64,000 bases of DNA, taken from positions 2,046,001-2,110,000 of the forward strand of contig NZ_CP059973.1 in NCBI RefSeq assembly GCF_009193295.2, read 5' to 3'. The DNA comes from Bacteroides luhongzhouii. GTDB taxonomy: Bacteria; Bacteroidota; Bacteroidia; Bacteroidales; Bacteroidaceae. The position numbers and the translations under genes are program-made. The notes under the pieces were generated by a model that was given only the letters and a program-made list of their open reading frames with translations, did no database searches and was not told the origin of the DNA. Shown here piece by piece: positions 1 through 9,497 of the stretch. Every line of letters starts with the position of its first letter. Within the stretch, counting starts at the first letter, position 1.

Positions 1-34
1 TAGTTTCATATGATTTGAATATCTGGATAAATTA

Positions 35-1561
35 TTATTGAGGAGTAGTTGAACCGTAGTAAGCATCATAAGCTTTGTTATCGAGCGCATAGCCAGAATA
101 AACGACCTGCGTGTCCGGAATCGGATAGTATTCATGACAAGGACGGATATTCTCCTTTAAACTTGATGAACCGGTGTTTTCATAAGTCTGCGTATACCAG
201 ATTCCCCAACGAACCAGGTCGAATTTACGCTGGAACTCACCAATCAGTTCGCGTCCGCGCTCTTTCTGGATTTCATCCATCAATCGTGCCCAGGTGCGGA
301 ATTTCGGGTAGTCACCAATGCCTGCACGGTTGCGGGTCATATTCAGATATTTCATAGCAATGTCAGGATCTTGCTCCAGTTGGCAGTAACATTCTGCTTT
401 CATTAACAGTGCGTCGGCATAGCGGAATATCTTATAATTATTTCCGTCGCGGCTGCTGTCAAGATATGGACACCAGAATTTCGGACCCGGCCAGGGAGCA
501 GTGCTTACACTTTTGAAAGCATGGCCGTTGTATTCCCAAGCCATATTATATTGGGCACGTAAGTCACCGCCAATCTTTGTTTGCAGATTCTGGCAGAAAT
601 AAGCTGTGGGACGCCAGGGAGTCCAACAAGTAGACTTGTCGCCCAATTCCGGAATTTCCACGCCGTCATATTCGCAGGTACCTGAACGGCGGGTGATAGG
701 CATACAAATGCTGGCAAGGTTGGAGGTATAGTTCAAACCACCGGCTACATAAGAGTGCTGGATTTCAAAGATTGATTCAGGCGTATTCTTGTTACGGAAC
801 ATTACATCTTCGAGTGGATATTGACCGAGGTCGCCATAAATCTCTTCGAGCTTGGATATTGCGTCAATCGCTGTATCCCACTTCTTGTTCCACATCGCCA
901 TTTTGGCAATCAGCATCCATCCTGTGGCAGCACCCGTACGATTGGAGCCCACTTCTGACGAACGTACCTGATCCATCAGAGGAACAATTGCTGATAATTC
1001 CTTTATCAGATATTCACGCGTTTCCACAGCTGACATACGGCCCAAGCGTCCTATCTTTTGCTGTGTTTCCACATCTGCCACATGTTCTGTATAAAAAGGC
1101 ACATCGCCAAAGAATGAAGTCAGTAGGTAGTAATAGAACGCACGCATGATTTTGCCTTCGCCTAATAGAGGAAGTTTCTCATTCTCTTCGAGTGGAGAGT
1201 TTTCGATTCCATTGATGGCAGCGTTACAGTACATTACGCCTTTGTAACCATTGTTCCAAACGGTTTCACCGTGGCGGGGCTTTGCGGGGGAGATATCCAG
1301 ACGGGAATCCAATGTACCCGAATTGATATACATGAGGTCGGTGCAGGCCTCTGTAGCGATGAAGAGTGTATAGTTGTAGGTTCCGTTTAAAGGAATATAG
1401 CACGAGTTGAGCGCAGAGAGACATTGTTCCTTCGTCTGATAAAAGTTGTCGGGTGTAGAAAAACTTGACGTATCTTCTTCCAGACTACAGGAAGCTAGCA
1501 CGAACATTGACAGAAGAGCGGTCAACCAATTTTTTCTTTTCTTCATTATCATAGTTTTCAT
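35..1561 (-). CDS. SusD/RagB-family outer-membrane substrate-binding lipoprotein
   Basis: Surface lipoprotein that would cap the SusC-like porin encoded just upstream and bind its substrate. The 508-residue length fits the RagB/SusD family. The N-terminus has a signal peptide with a lipobox ending Leu-Ala-Ser-Cys followed by Ser-Leu-Glu-Glu. The C-terminal part carries the usual SusD pattern with a Met-Lys-Ala-Glu-Cys helix, an ERGRELIGE motif and a YYPIPDTQV ending. The first Met is at 1561, but Met-Lys-Lys at 1546 gives a cleaner signal peptide. It is the last complete gene of a five-gene minus-strand operon, 13 bp after the SusC gene. More genes of the locus may lie beyond the left edge. 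The ligand is unknown. Confidence 0.93.
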   Translation of the reverse strand: MKTMIMKKRKNWLTALLSMFVLASCSLEEDTSSFSTPDNFYQTKEQCLSALNSCYIPLNGTYNYTLFIATEACTDLMYINSGTLDSRLDISPAKPRHGETVWNNGYKGVMYCNAAINGIENSPLEENEKLPLLGEGKIMRAFYYYLLTSFFGDVPFYTEHVADVETQQKIGRLGRMSAVETREYLIKELSAIVPLMDQVRSSEVGSNRTGAATGWMLIAKMAMWNKKWDTAIDAISKLEEIYGDLGQYPLEDVMFRNKNTPESIFEIQHSYVAGGLNYTSNLASICMPITRRSGTCEYDGVEIPELGDKSTCWTPWRPTAYFCQNLQTKIGGDLRAQYNMAWEYNGHAFKSVSTAPWPGPKFWCPYLDSSRDGNNYKIFRYADALLMKAECYCQLEQDPDIAMKYLNMTRNRAGIGDYPKFRTWARLMDEIQKERGRELIGEFQRKFDLVRWGIWYTQTYENTGSSSLKENIRPCHEYYPIPDTQVVYSGYALDNKAYDAYYGSTTPQ

Positions 1562-1574
1562 ATTATTGCATTAA

Positions 1575-4500
1575 TTAATATCTGATTTGGGCACTGAACG
1601 TAATGGTACGCGGTTTCGGGTATGCACCCAAGTCCATACGTCGTAGGGTAGAATCGCCGCTGGTTGATACGTCAGGGTCGAATCCGTTGTATTTCTTCCA
1701 GAGGTAGAGATTCTCACCGTTTACACTTAAAGTCAGATCACGGATACATTTCGTTTTCTTGTAGAGGTTGAATGTGTAGCCGATGGAAATACTCTTCAAG
1801 CGCAGGAAGGTTGCGTCATGAATCTGTAAGTCACTGGGTACGTGTGTATCAATACTTCCGGCACGAGGAAGATCGGAGTTCGGGTTACGAACCGGATGCC
1901 AAGAGTCGAGCATGTAACGGTATTGGTTGGTAAACGTACTTCCCGACATATAGAGTTCGGCATAGTTGTAAATTTTGCCACCCAGGGAGTAGTTGAAGTA
2001 GATGCCCACTTTTAAGTTACCGAAACGGAAAGTGTTCTGCAAACCTCCATAAATCCAAGGATCGGCATTGCCCAGATAAACCAAGTCGTCCTGACTAAGC
2101 GTTCCGTCGTGGTTGATATCGTAGTAGCGTACCGAACCGTTTGAGGTGGTAGAAGGAGATGCGTAGGCAAAAGTGGCTTTATTACGGTTCACTTCGTCTT
2201 GATTCTTCCATACGCCACCATATTTGAATCCCCATAGGGCGTTCAAGGGGTAGTCTTTTACATAACCGTACATCATATATGAGTTGTTGCCCGGTGCACC
2301 ATAAGCTTTTACAAAATCTTCCGTACCGATGTCATCCACATTTTGTTCATTGTGGGCAATGGTGAAGGTGGTCGACCATGAGAATTTTGGCTTCTCGATA
2401 TTACGGCTTTCGATGGTTAGCTCGATTCCCTTGTTTGAGGTTTTGCCAATGTTGGTCAGGCGGGAAGAATAACCGGTCTGTGTCGGTGTCTGTAAGGTTA
2501 GCAACAAGTCTCGGGTCTTCGAGATATAGGCTTCGGCAGTCACGAACAAACGGTTGTTCAGGAACGCCAGGTCAATACCAAGATTGTAGAGGTCGGTCTT
2601 TTCCCAAGTCAGGTTAGGGCTTGCCAGACGCGAAGGGTAATATGCTGCAGGTTGCGAACCGCCAAAAAGGTAACCGTTTGTGGTACTGGAAAGAGCGGCC
2701 AGCGAACGATAGGCGCTAATTGCGTCATTACCGGTACGTCCGGCGCTTAAACGGATTGCCATTTCATTAATCCAGTCGATCCCTTCCATAAATTCTTCTT
2801 TAGCGGCATTCCATTTCAAAGCTGCAGAAGGGAAGAATCCCCATTTGTTATTGGCGGCAAAGTTGGAAGCACCATCATAACGACCGGTTACGGTTAAATA
2901 GTATCTCTGTTTATAGTTATAGTTGAAACGAGCCAATAGAGACATTTTAGTACGTTTGCTGGTGCTCGATGAAGCCGAGTATGTTTGTTTATCTTGTACG
3001 GCGTTCATATTGTTCCATTTCACGTTGTCGTCCATATATCCTTTGCCATTCAGCGAAAAATCATTTGAAGAAAGGCGTTGTCCCGTGAAACCAAGAAGCC
3101 CGTCGAATGTGTGTCCCGAATCCAATGCTTTTAAATAAGACAGGGTGTTTTCTGTCAGGAGGTTGTGGTCGTCATACTCGGCGCGATAAGCTTCGCCTCC
3201 CTCTCCTTCAACCTTGGCAGGCAAGGTGCTTGGATAGTAGCGGTAAGTGTGACGTTGATACATATAGTAGGTGAACTGACTTTTAAATTTCAAATTCTTA
3301 ATGGGTTCGATTTCGATGAAACCAGTATGGTTGGTAGAGTGGCGTACCTGATAGTTGGTGTTGAGCAATATGGTAGCCAACGGAGTGTTGATCTTCTGTC
3401 CGGAATAGTAGAACGGGTTATAGTCATCCATTGGTTTAATGGTAGGACTCAAATAGATAGCGGAGTTCCACCATCCTGTACCACCGATAGAAGCTAAATT
3501 CTCGTCGTTGTGTCGCCAAGTGTAATTGCCGGTATATCCCACTTTCATCCAATTAAAAAGTTGGTGGGTAAGTGAAACACGCCCCGTGATACGTTCCTGA
3601 CCGCTGCGGCGAATTACCCCCTCGGTGTTGTTGTAGCTCAAAGAAACATAATAAGACGTTTTCTTTGTTCCTCCTGACAAAGAGAGTGCGTAATTCTGAT
3701 ACATGGCTGTACGTCCGATCGTATTTACCCAGTCGGTTCCTTCGCCCAAAGAGAAGGGATCGGAGTAAGGGTATGATGACAGGGGAGTGCCATCAGTAAT
3801 CTCATCATTACCATCCGCAGTATTAAAGTAAGCATAATCGTTACGGTATTGTGCCAATTCAGATGCATTCATGATGTCGAGCTTCTGTGGAATTTTGGAG
3901 AAACCGATATCTGTTTTGAAGCTAATACTCGGTTTGTCTGCATTTGACAGTCCCTTCTTGGTGGTAATGATGATAACACCATTACTACCTTTCGAACCAT
4001 AGATAGCTGTAGAAGATGCATCCTTCAGTACAGAAATGGATTCGATATCGGCGGTGTTCAAGTCGTTCAGGTCATGAACGGCATCCATAACGCCATCGAC
4101 CACGATCAGTGGTTCATTAGAGGCCGAGATTGAGCGTGTACCACGGATACGGATAGAAGTAGTGGCACCCGGTTCACCGGTTGTTGACATAATATCCGCG
4201 CCGGCAATACGTCCTTGCAAAGCCTGGTCGATAGAAAGTACCGGAGCGTCCTGGATATCTCCCATTTTAACATTCGATACGGAACCGGTCAGGTCGGCCT
4301 TCTTAACAGCTCCATAACCGATAACCACGACTTCATCCAAGGCTGTTTTCTTATCTGGTAAGAGTTTTACATTGATCTTTTCGCGTCCCGTCACATTGAT
4401 TCTTTTCTTTTCATAGCCGATAAAGCTAACCTCCAGGGTGCCATTGGCAGGGACCTGTATCTCATACCACCCGTTAAGGTCGGTCAAGGTGCCGACTTGT

Positions 4501-4700
4501 GTTGTAGCTTCCCTGATGGTTGCTCCAATCATAGGCAAGCCTTCTTCGTCGAATACCGTACCGGTCACTTTGATTTTTCTATCTGCGTTCTGCGCCACTG
4601 CTTCCGGAAGCAACAGGCAACATGCCACCAGCATGAGCAAAGTCTTTCGGAAAGCATTCCGACAGAGCGATGCATTGTATTTATTTACTAATTGTCTCAT
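1575..4700 (-). CDS. SusC/RagA-family TonB-dependent outer-membrane transporter
   Basis: TonB-dependent porin that should import the substrate captured by the adjacent SusD-like lipoprotein. The 1041-residue protein has a signal peptide ending Ala-Val-Ala-Gln, a carboxypeptidase-regulatory-like domain (about residues 42-125), and the SusC signature with a DEVVVIGYG stretch. The plug domain follows, with the typical SIRIRGTRSI, PLIVVDGV, STAIYG and GVIIITTKKG motifs, and then the 22-strand barrel. It has no STN domain, so it is not expected to signal to a FecR/ECF pair. It lies 35 bp after the EEP gene and 13 bp before the SusD gene, in one operon. Confidence 0.95.
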   Translation of the reverse strand: MRQLVNKYNASLCRNAFRKTLLMLVACCLLLPEAVAQNADRKIKVTGTVFDEEGLPMIGATIREATTQVGTLTDLNGWYEIQVPANGTLEVSFIGYEKKRINVTGREKINVKLLPDKKTALDEVVVIGYGAVKKADLTGSVSNVKMGDIQDAPVLSIDQALQGRIAGADIMSTTGEPGATTSIRIRGTRSISASNEPLIVVDGVMDAVHDLNDLNTADIESISVLKDASSTAIYGSKGSNGVIIITTKKGLSNADKPSISFKTDIGFSKIPQKLDIMNASELAQYRNDYAYFNTADGNDEITDGTPLSSYPYSDPFSLGEGTDWVNTIGRTAMYQNYALSLSGGTKKTSYYVSLSYNNTEGVIRRSGQERITGRVSLTHQLFNWMKVGYTGNYTWRHNDENLASIGGTGWWNSAIYLSPTIKPMDDYNPFYYSGQKINTPLATILLNTNYQVRHSTNHTGFIEIEPIKNLKFKSQFTYYMYQRHTYRYYPSTLPAKVEGEGGEAYRAEYDDHNLLTENTLSYLKALDSGHTFDGLLGFTGQRLSSNDFSLNGKGYMDDNVKWNNMNAVQDKQTYSASSSTSKRTKMSLLARFNYNYKQRYYLTVTGRYDGASNFAANNKWGFFPSAALKWNAAKEEFMEGIDWINEMAIRLSAGRTGNDAISAYRSLAALSSTTNGYLFGGSQPAAYYPSRLASPNLTWEKTDLYNLGIDLAFLNNRLFVTAEAYISKTRDLLLTLQTPTQTGYSSRLTNIGKTSNKGIELTIESRNIEKPKFSWSTTFTIAHNEQNVDDIGTEDFVKAYGAPGNNSYMMYGYVKDYPLNALWGFKYGGVWKNQDEVNRNKATFAYASPSTTSNGSVRYYDINHDGTLSQDDLVYLGNADPWIYGGLQNTFRFGNLKVGIYFNYSLGGKIYNYAELYMSGSTFTNQYRYMLDSWHPVRNPNSDLPRAGSIDTHVPSDLQIHDATFLRLKSISIGYTFNLYKKTKCIRDLTLSVNGENLYLWKKYNGFDPDVSTSGDSTLRRMDLGAYPKPRTITFSAQIRY

Positions 4701-4735
4701 GTGCTTTTATAGATTAAGCGCTTTCTTAAATAAGT

Positions 4736-5653
4736 TTATTCATTATAAATGCGGCAAGTTACCGTCACTGGATAGTGATCGGAATAGTTGTCGGTGAAAT
4801 TGTCCATCAAGATCTGGGCATTGAGCATGTTGCGCATAGCCTCTCCCGATGCATAGATGAAATCGATGCGTGAACCTTTATAAGACCCGTTGGGACCTGT
4901 CCATCCTCCGTAGATGGTAGGGCAGCTGCGCACGAAGTTGATATTCATCTCACGAACAGGATCTCTATATCCATTGTCGAGAATGGCTTGATGCACCTGA
5001 TAATTGAGAGTGCTTCCTGTAGAAAGATCGTTTTTATCAAGTGGGGAGAAAGAATTGAAGTCGCCCATCATCAGCCAGTATTTTTCATCAGGATACTTGC
5101 GGATAGTATTGTCGAGATACGTTTGGATCTCTTCCAAACGGTAAGCGTCGCCATTGGCGGCATTTGAACCGGAGGGGGTATACGAGAAAGGATAAAGATG
5201 AAGTACCAGAATGTTGATACCTTTGATCTTGACATGAATACCTCCATGCCATACCCCATCCAAAATGCGGCTTACCACTTCAATGGGATATTTGGAAGTG
5301 ATAGATACGGGATAGCCGCTTTCCTTGCACATTTCGGCATAATTATGTCCCCAACGAGATGATAATGCTGTTAGCTTTTCTTTGGTGAATCCATTGGTTT
5401 CTTCAATGGCCATAATGTCGGGGGCCTGTTCGTTGACCCAAGTTACAAAGTTGTTGTAGTCGTTGGCTTTATCCAACTTCATTCCTTCGAGTACGTTGTA
5501 ACTCAACACTTTTAATGTTTCAGTCGTCACACTGGAACCGCTGTTTAATTCGAGGTCTCCAGTCGGCAGTTCTTCATCATCGCTACAACTGAAGTTGCAT
5601 ACAGCCATTGCCAATGCCATTGCAGCATAAAGTATTTTGCTAAATTTATTCAT
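4736..5653 (-). CDS. Endonuclease/exonuclease/phosphatase-family lipoprotein
   Basis: Predicted metal-dependent phosphodiesterase or phosphomonoesterase of the EEP (DNase I-like) fold. All the fold's catalytic positions are visible: Asn53 in LSYNV, Glu84/85 in AIEET, His152 in LHLYPF, Asp198 and Asn200 in GDFNSF, Asp264 in RIDFIYA, and Asp292-His293 in SDHYPV. The N-terminus has a signal peptide and a lipobox ending Asn-Phe-Ser-Cys followed by Ser-Asp-Asp-Glu-Glu, typical of surface-exported Bacteroides lipoproteins. It is the only enzyme in the operon and lies 14 bp after the BACON/DUF5689 gene. Substrate class (nucleic acid, phospholipid head group, inositol phosphate or sugar phosphodiester) cannot be read from the sequence. 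Confidence 0.9.
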   Translation of the reverse strand: MNKFSKILYAAMALAMAVCNFSCSDDEELPTGDLELNSGSSVTTETLKVLSYNVLEGMKLDKANDYNNFVTWVNEQAPDIMAIEETNGFTKEKLTALSSRWGHNYAEMCKESGYPVSITSKYPIEVVSRILDGVWHGGIHVKIKGINILVLHLYPFSYTPSGSNAANGDAYRLEEIQTYLDNTIRKYPDEKYWLMMGDFNSFSPLDKNDLSTGSTLNYQVHQAILDNGYRDPVREMNINFVRSCPTIYGGWTGPNGSYKGSRIDFIYASGEAMRNMLNAQILMDNFTDNYSDHYPVTVTCRIYNE

Positions 5654-5667
5654 TGTACGTTATCTAT

Positions 5668-7749
5668 TTATTTGTTATAGCGAATGCTTACATACATTAG
5701 TCCACTTGTGCTGTTGTTGTTAATTACAGCTGTGTCATAAGTAGTGGTTGTTCCGGCTTTATTAGCTGAAGGAATCAGGCGCAGATAGACAGTGCTTTTA
5801 CCCAACAAATCAAGAGGTAACTCTATATTAGTGTTTTTCCATGCATTCAATTGTTCGTAGAGTGTATTTCCCCATTGTACGACGTCAGGAATTGTGTACT
5901 CACCAACTTTCGTCCATTCGCCATCTTCGTTCCCATGTTCAGACCATTCTACATTCCAATAGCGGGGTGCGCCGACACTGTAATTCAATGTGGCAAGTTG
6001 TAGTGATACGTGTGTGCCGATGATGCCAGAAGTCGAACACTTAATCATCCAGCTATTTGCTTTTCCTGTAGAAGAGTTCCACCAGTTTTTAGCTTGGAAG
6101 GCCAAGTTCTTGCTAGCGGATATAATACCTTTTCCGTCAGTTACTCCGTCAATAACTCCCAGATAACCATAATCGGTTGAGGCTGTTGGAGTTACGGCAG
6201 TATGCCATAATTCACCATTTCCTTCAGAAGGAAGTACTTTCGTACCTGAAAGCTTAAATGCATTCCATTCAGCAATAATAGTAGAAAAACTATTGTTTTT
6301 CGATTGGTCGATTTTAATGTCTTCACGCGAGAGGTGACGCATCTGATAGTGTCCGATATCTCCACCATTCTCGAAACGAGTGTATTCTTCATGTACAATG
6401 ACGCCTGATATTGTTCCTGAACCTTGTGGCAATATATTGCCATCGCGACGGTAAGGACAATCAATATTTGTCATCAAAAACATACTTTGTCCCTGATTGT
6501 CGTGCATTAATAAAGGATAACGGTCAACACGTTTCTGATTGTAAGTGGGACAGTAACCCTCATTGAAAGGTGTAAACGGCCCTTTACGAATAGGAAACTC
6601 ACAGTTTTTCAATGTTACAAAAGTATACACATCATTATCAGTAAGTTCAGACATTGTGCGTTCTTTCTTTACCAACTTCGTAGCATCACCTTCTTCTTTA
6701 GAAATAAAGCTCTTGAAAGTCATGTCTGTCAACGTGTAACGTTGAGGATTATCTTCTTTCTTTAAAGTCAGACCTTTCAACCAGATTTTCACTTTATCGA
6801 AGGGAACAAGTTCATTCAGTTCTTTTGTATCAAAAACCAAAGCAAAACCATACTTTCCATCTAAACTCTGCACATAAGTGGTGCGATAAGTAGTACTTAG
6901 GTCGATATCTGTTTTAGAAAGCTGCGTATTAGCTGCATTATTAGCACCGGTAGCATCGCAAACGACTATCCCCTCAATAGCCACATCCTCCTCAATTTTT
7001 TGAGAACCAGTCGCATCGTTCACTAGTTTGCGAACCTCGGCAAATGAAATGGTTTCGGTTTGCTTGGTACCTCCCATCTCCATCTGACCTATATTAAAAT
7101 CTGTAGTATGAGCTTTTCCCCAGTCATCAACATACGTAATATGTAGTGTAGCATTACGTTCTCCCACTTCAGGCTCATTGGCAGCAACCTTCACCTGCAT
7201 TTTATTCATTTCTTTGTTAAATAAAAGCTGTGATACCCACTCTTCGCCTTTGTCATAATCCACAGTCATCGCAATACGAGTACTGTCACTAGCAGGAATA
7301 TTAGTATTCAAATTCACTTCCAATTCTTTACCTACTGCAGAAACACGGGCTTCTTTGTCTGGAAAAGCGATAGAAGGAGATACACCATATTGATAAATAT
7401 AGATAGTATCTGCTTTTACTTTATTGGCAAGTTTTACAATCACTTTACCTTTACGAGGAAATTTTTCATTAGCTCGCCAAACTAAATTAAAACTTCCGTC
7501 TCCTTCTCCACTCTTACGCTCAATATTGACCCATTGACGGGTTAATGAATCGCGCTCCACCGTCCATGCGCATGTCGCTGTCAAAGGGACTTCACGCCTG
7601 CCTGCTTCTGACGAAATATAAATATTGGACGCATCACCAATGGTTACCACTTCCAGTTCTTCATCATCATCACATGAAAAACAGGAAAGTGACAAGGTCA
7701 CGATACTAAGATATAGAAATATGTTTTTCATTACTTTGTTTTTATTCAT
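5668..7749 (-). CDS. BACON/DUF5689-type surface lipoprotein
   Basis: Lipoprotein of 693 residues with lipobox Ser-Cys-Phe-Ser-Cys followed by Asp-Asp-Asp-Glu-Glu. Residues about 45-125 look like a BACON Ig-like domain (pattern AxCxWTVE...WVNIxxxSGEGDG...). Residues about 230-350 resemble the OB-fold DUF5689 domain, often found beside nucleases and phosphatases in Bacteroidetes. The C-terminal 200 residues look like a beta-rich jelly roll. The start at 7749 overlaps the stop of the preceding gene by 8 bases, suggesting coupled translation; Met at 7731 is an alternative that trims the signal peptide. Probably a substrate-binding or scaffold component of the uptake system. No catalytic motif seen. 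Confidence 0.8.
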   Translation of the reverse strand: MNKNKVMKNIFLYLSIVTLSLSCFSCDDDEELEVVTIGDASNIYISSEAGRREVPLTATCAWTVERDSLTRQWVNIERKSGEGDGSFNLVWRANEKFPRKGKVIVKLANKVKADTIYIYQYGVSPSIAFPDKEARVSAVGKELEVNLNTNIPASDSTRIAMTVDYDKGEEWVSQLLFNKEMNKMQVKVAANEPEVGERNATLHITYVDDWGKAHTTDFNIGQMEMGGTKQTETISFAEVRKLVNDATGSQKIEEDVAIEGIVVCDATGANNAANTQLSKTDIDLSTTYRTTYVQSLDGKYGFALVFDTKELNELVPFDKVKIWLKGLTLKKEDNPQRYTLTDMTFKSFISKEEGDATKLVKKERTMSELTDNDVYTFVTLKNCEFPIRKGPFTPFNEGYCPTYNQKRVDRYPLLMHDNQGQSMFLMTNIDCPYRRDGNILPQGSGTISGVIVHEEYTRFENGGDIGHYQMRHLSREDIKIDQSKNNSFSTIIAEWNAFKLSGTKVLPSEGNGELWHTAVTPTASTDYGYLGVIDGVTDGKGIISASKNLAFQAKNWWNSSTGKANSWMIKCSTSGIIGTHVSLQLATLNYSVGAPRYWNVEWSEHGNEDGEWTKVGEYTIPDVVQWGNTLYEQLNAWKNTNIELPLDLLGKSTVYLRLIPSANKAGTTTTYDTAVINNNSTSGLMYVSIRYNK

Positions 7750-8845
7750 CTAATAAATAATAATATACATCGTCCAAGCGATAGACATAGAAATTATCTA
7801 CAAATACACGATTATTGCCTGTAGTGAGAGTGTAGTCACCACCAATGATTTGAAATTTGGTATTAGCAGTAACAGGGCGTTCAGGAGGACTTACCACATA
7901 AAAATTATGGCGTCCTTTATTCCACATTGTAGTAAGTACATCAGGATCAAGAGGGTCATAATAATCCAGATCGATCGTTTTTGTCGTAGTGTGGGTGTCA
8001 GCAAATTCGCCTCCATTCAATATGTTGATAACTAATTTATTATTATCTTTTGTCCCATCCTCTTCAGTATAAGCAACCGCATCAAATGAAACAAGCAGTA
8101 CAGAGTCTCTTACAATGTCAGTAATGTAGGGTGTGATAAGATCAGCACCATGTCCTTGATCGTCACCAAGGCGGATAAAGCCGAATTTACCATAACAATA
8201 AGCTTTGTCTTCCTCCTTTGCGATAGTTGACGACCACTGATACTCTTTTTGTGCTTCCGTCCAGTCACCAATCAATTTTTCATTCGTAGTCACATTGGGA
8301 GAGGCAGTAGATGAACCATATTTCAGCCATTCAAAATCTTCACCTAGCCGGGTTGTGAATCCCTGGCGAATGTTGATAAACCTGCCGTAGTCGACCTCGG
8401 GGGAGGTGATTGAAACGGTAGCGATACGGCGTTTGTAATCTTTGGTTTGTGCTTCCCATGCGAGATGCCATTCGTCTTCACCAGTCGCTTCGTCCCGGCC
8501 CACTTTTTCTGCTTTCAACCAATTTTCAATTACTTCTTCTTCCTCCTGTTCGTTGGCAGGAACTTTGCTTTGTACCAAAATTGAATAATTCGTATTAGTC
8601 TTAACAAAGATTGAAAGCTGTCCTGCCTTAGGAGGAATATTGAGAGCTTCATCAGGCTTCATCTCTACTTTCTCTCCTGTCTGGTTGTCTACATGACTCA
8701 CACTAATAAACTCGTTCCTTCCTTCTTCGCTGTCATCGCAACTCCAGTAGGAAGGAAGTAATAAGAATAAGGTTAACAGAGGTAACCATTGCCTCCATCT
8801 TACATTTTTGGGCAAATGTTTACACGATAAATTAATTTCCATCAT
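7742..8845 (-). CDS. BACON-domain-containing surface lipoprotein, first gene of the EEP SusCD operon
   Basis: Lipoprotein of 367 residues with lipobox Ser-Tyr-Trp-Ser-Cys followed by Asp-Asp-Ser-Glu-Glu. The N-terminal region (about 45-170) looks like a degenerate BACON domain ending in an NIRQGF motif. The C-terminal region (about 175-367) is beta-rich and ends with a FVDNFYVYRLDD pattern seen in lectin-like jelly rolls. It overlaps the next gene by 8 bases. It is probably a glycan- or substrate-binding surface protein. The function is inferred only from its place in the operon, and no enzyme motif is visible. Confidence 0.75.
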   Translation of the reverse strand: MMEINLSCKHLPKNVRWRQWLPLLTLFLLLPSYWSCDDSEEGRNEFISVSHVDNQTGEKVEMKPDEALNIPPKAGQLSIFVKTNTNYSILVQSKVPANEQEEEEVIENWLKAEKVGRDEATGEDEWHLAWEAQTKDYKRRIATVSITSPEVDYGRFINIRQGFTTRLGEDFEWLKYGSSTASPNVTTNEKLIGDWTEAQKEYQWSSTIAKEEDKAYCYGKFGFIRLGDDQGHGADLITPYITDIVRDSVLLVSFDAVAYTEEDGTKDNNKLVINILNGGEFADTHTTTKTIDLDYYDPLDPDVLTTMWNKGRHNFYVVSPPERPVTANTKFQIIGGDYTLTTGNNRVFVDNFYVYRLDDVYYYLLDE

Positions 8846-9255
8846 ATAAAATATAAATTAATTAAAAATAAAATACTCTTTGTTTTAAATGCAAATAACT
8901 ATATAATATATTGCTTAATAATGACGGAGGATTTACAGTTCTGTTAAGAGGTTATCTATTAGAACAAAATCGGAATAATTTAGCATGGGTTTCATGCAAA
9001 ATTCACATCGGTAAAGTGATAAGTGTTTCTTTCTTTTCATAGCGTTTGTAGTTTCTACTTTTATCTTTTGTTATAGGTTGACGCCACAAATATAAACATA
9101 AAAAGCATATAAACAAACTTTTTAGAAAGAAAACGAAAGAAAATAAATGTAATGGAAAGAAAAAGAAAGGGGAGGTGCATAAAAAATAACTTTTTTATTG
9201 TGATAGTACTGAACATCATCGGTATTACATATTCTTATTTATTACTTGTATTCAC
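8846..9255. other. AT-rich leader and upstream region of the EEP SusCD operon
   Basis: No gene seen. The minus-strand promoter at 9087-9117 implies a leader of about 235 bases before the first start codon at 8845. A small hairpin (GCATG at 8983-8987 pairing with CATGC at 8993-8997) sits inside the leader. The stretch 9120-9200 is purine-rich on the plus strand. The decayed sigma-factor gene begins on the plus strand near the right end. Confidence 0.5.
9087..9117 (-). promoter_or_regulatory. Bacteroides-type promoter for the EEP SusCD operon
   Basis: Read on the minus strand, TTTG (9114-9117) is followed after 19 bases by TATATTTG (9087-9094), matching the Bacteroides housekeeping consensus TTTG / TAnnTTTG with its usual spacing. 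Transcription would start near 9080. Confidence 0.65.
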
Positions 9256-9410
9256 CTTCAGGCGAATATAGTTGGGATAGTGGTGAAAGAAGAAATCAGT
9301 CAGATTTATTCAATCATCAAAAGCTTGCCGGAAAAAGAAGAAATGTGTTGATGTTAATCAAGTATCATGGTCTGAAGAATAAAGAAGTGGCGGAAATTTT
9401 GGGAATCTCC
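9256..9410 (+). pseudogene. Remnant of an ECF sigma factor (regions 4.1-4.2), frameshifted
   Basis: Two frames together give a recognisable sigma-70 region 4. The frame from 9256 encodes a segment ending IIKSLPEK at 9336. The frame beginning at 9336 continues RRNVLMLIKYHGLKNKEVAEILGIS to 9410. The shift falls in the A-run at 9332-9336 and fits the loss of one A. After the helix-turn-helix the reading frame runs into unrelated sequence (PFIFCQSKK). Regions 2 and most of the linker cannot be found upstream, so the gene is truncated at both ends. It lies beside a SusCD operon, a usual place for ECF sigma genes, but that SusC lacks the STN signalling domain. Confidence 0.7.
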
Positions 9411-9497
9411 GTTCCATTTATTTTTTGTCAATCTAAGAAGCTGTTTCCTTTTTTTTGTCTTACTTTGCATGTCAAATAGTTATATCCCATTTTTGAT

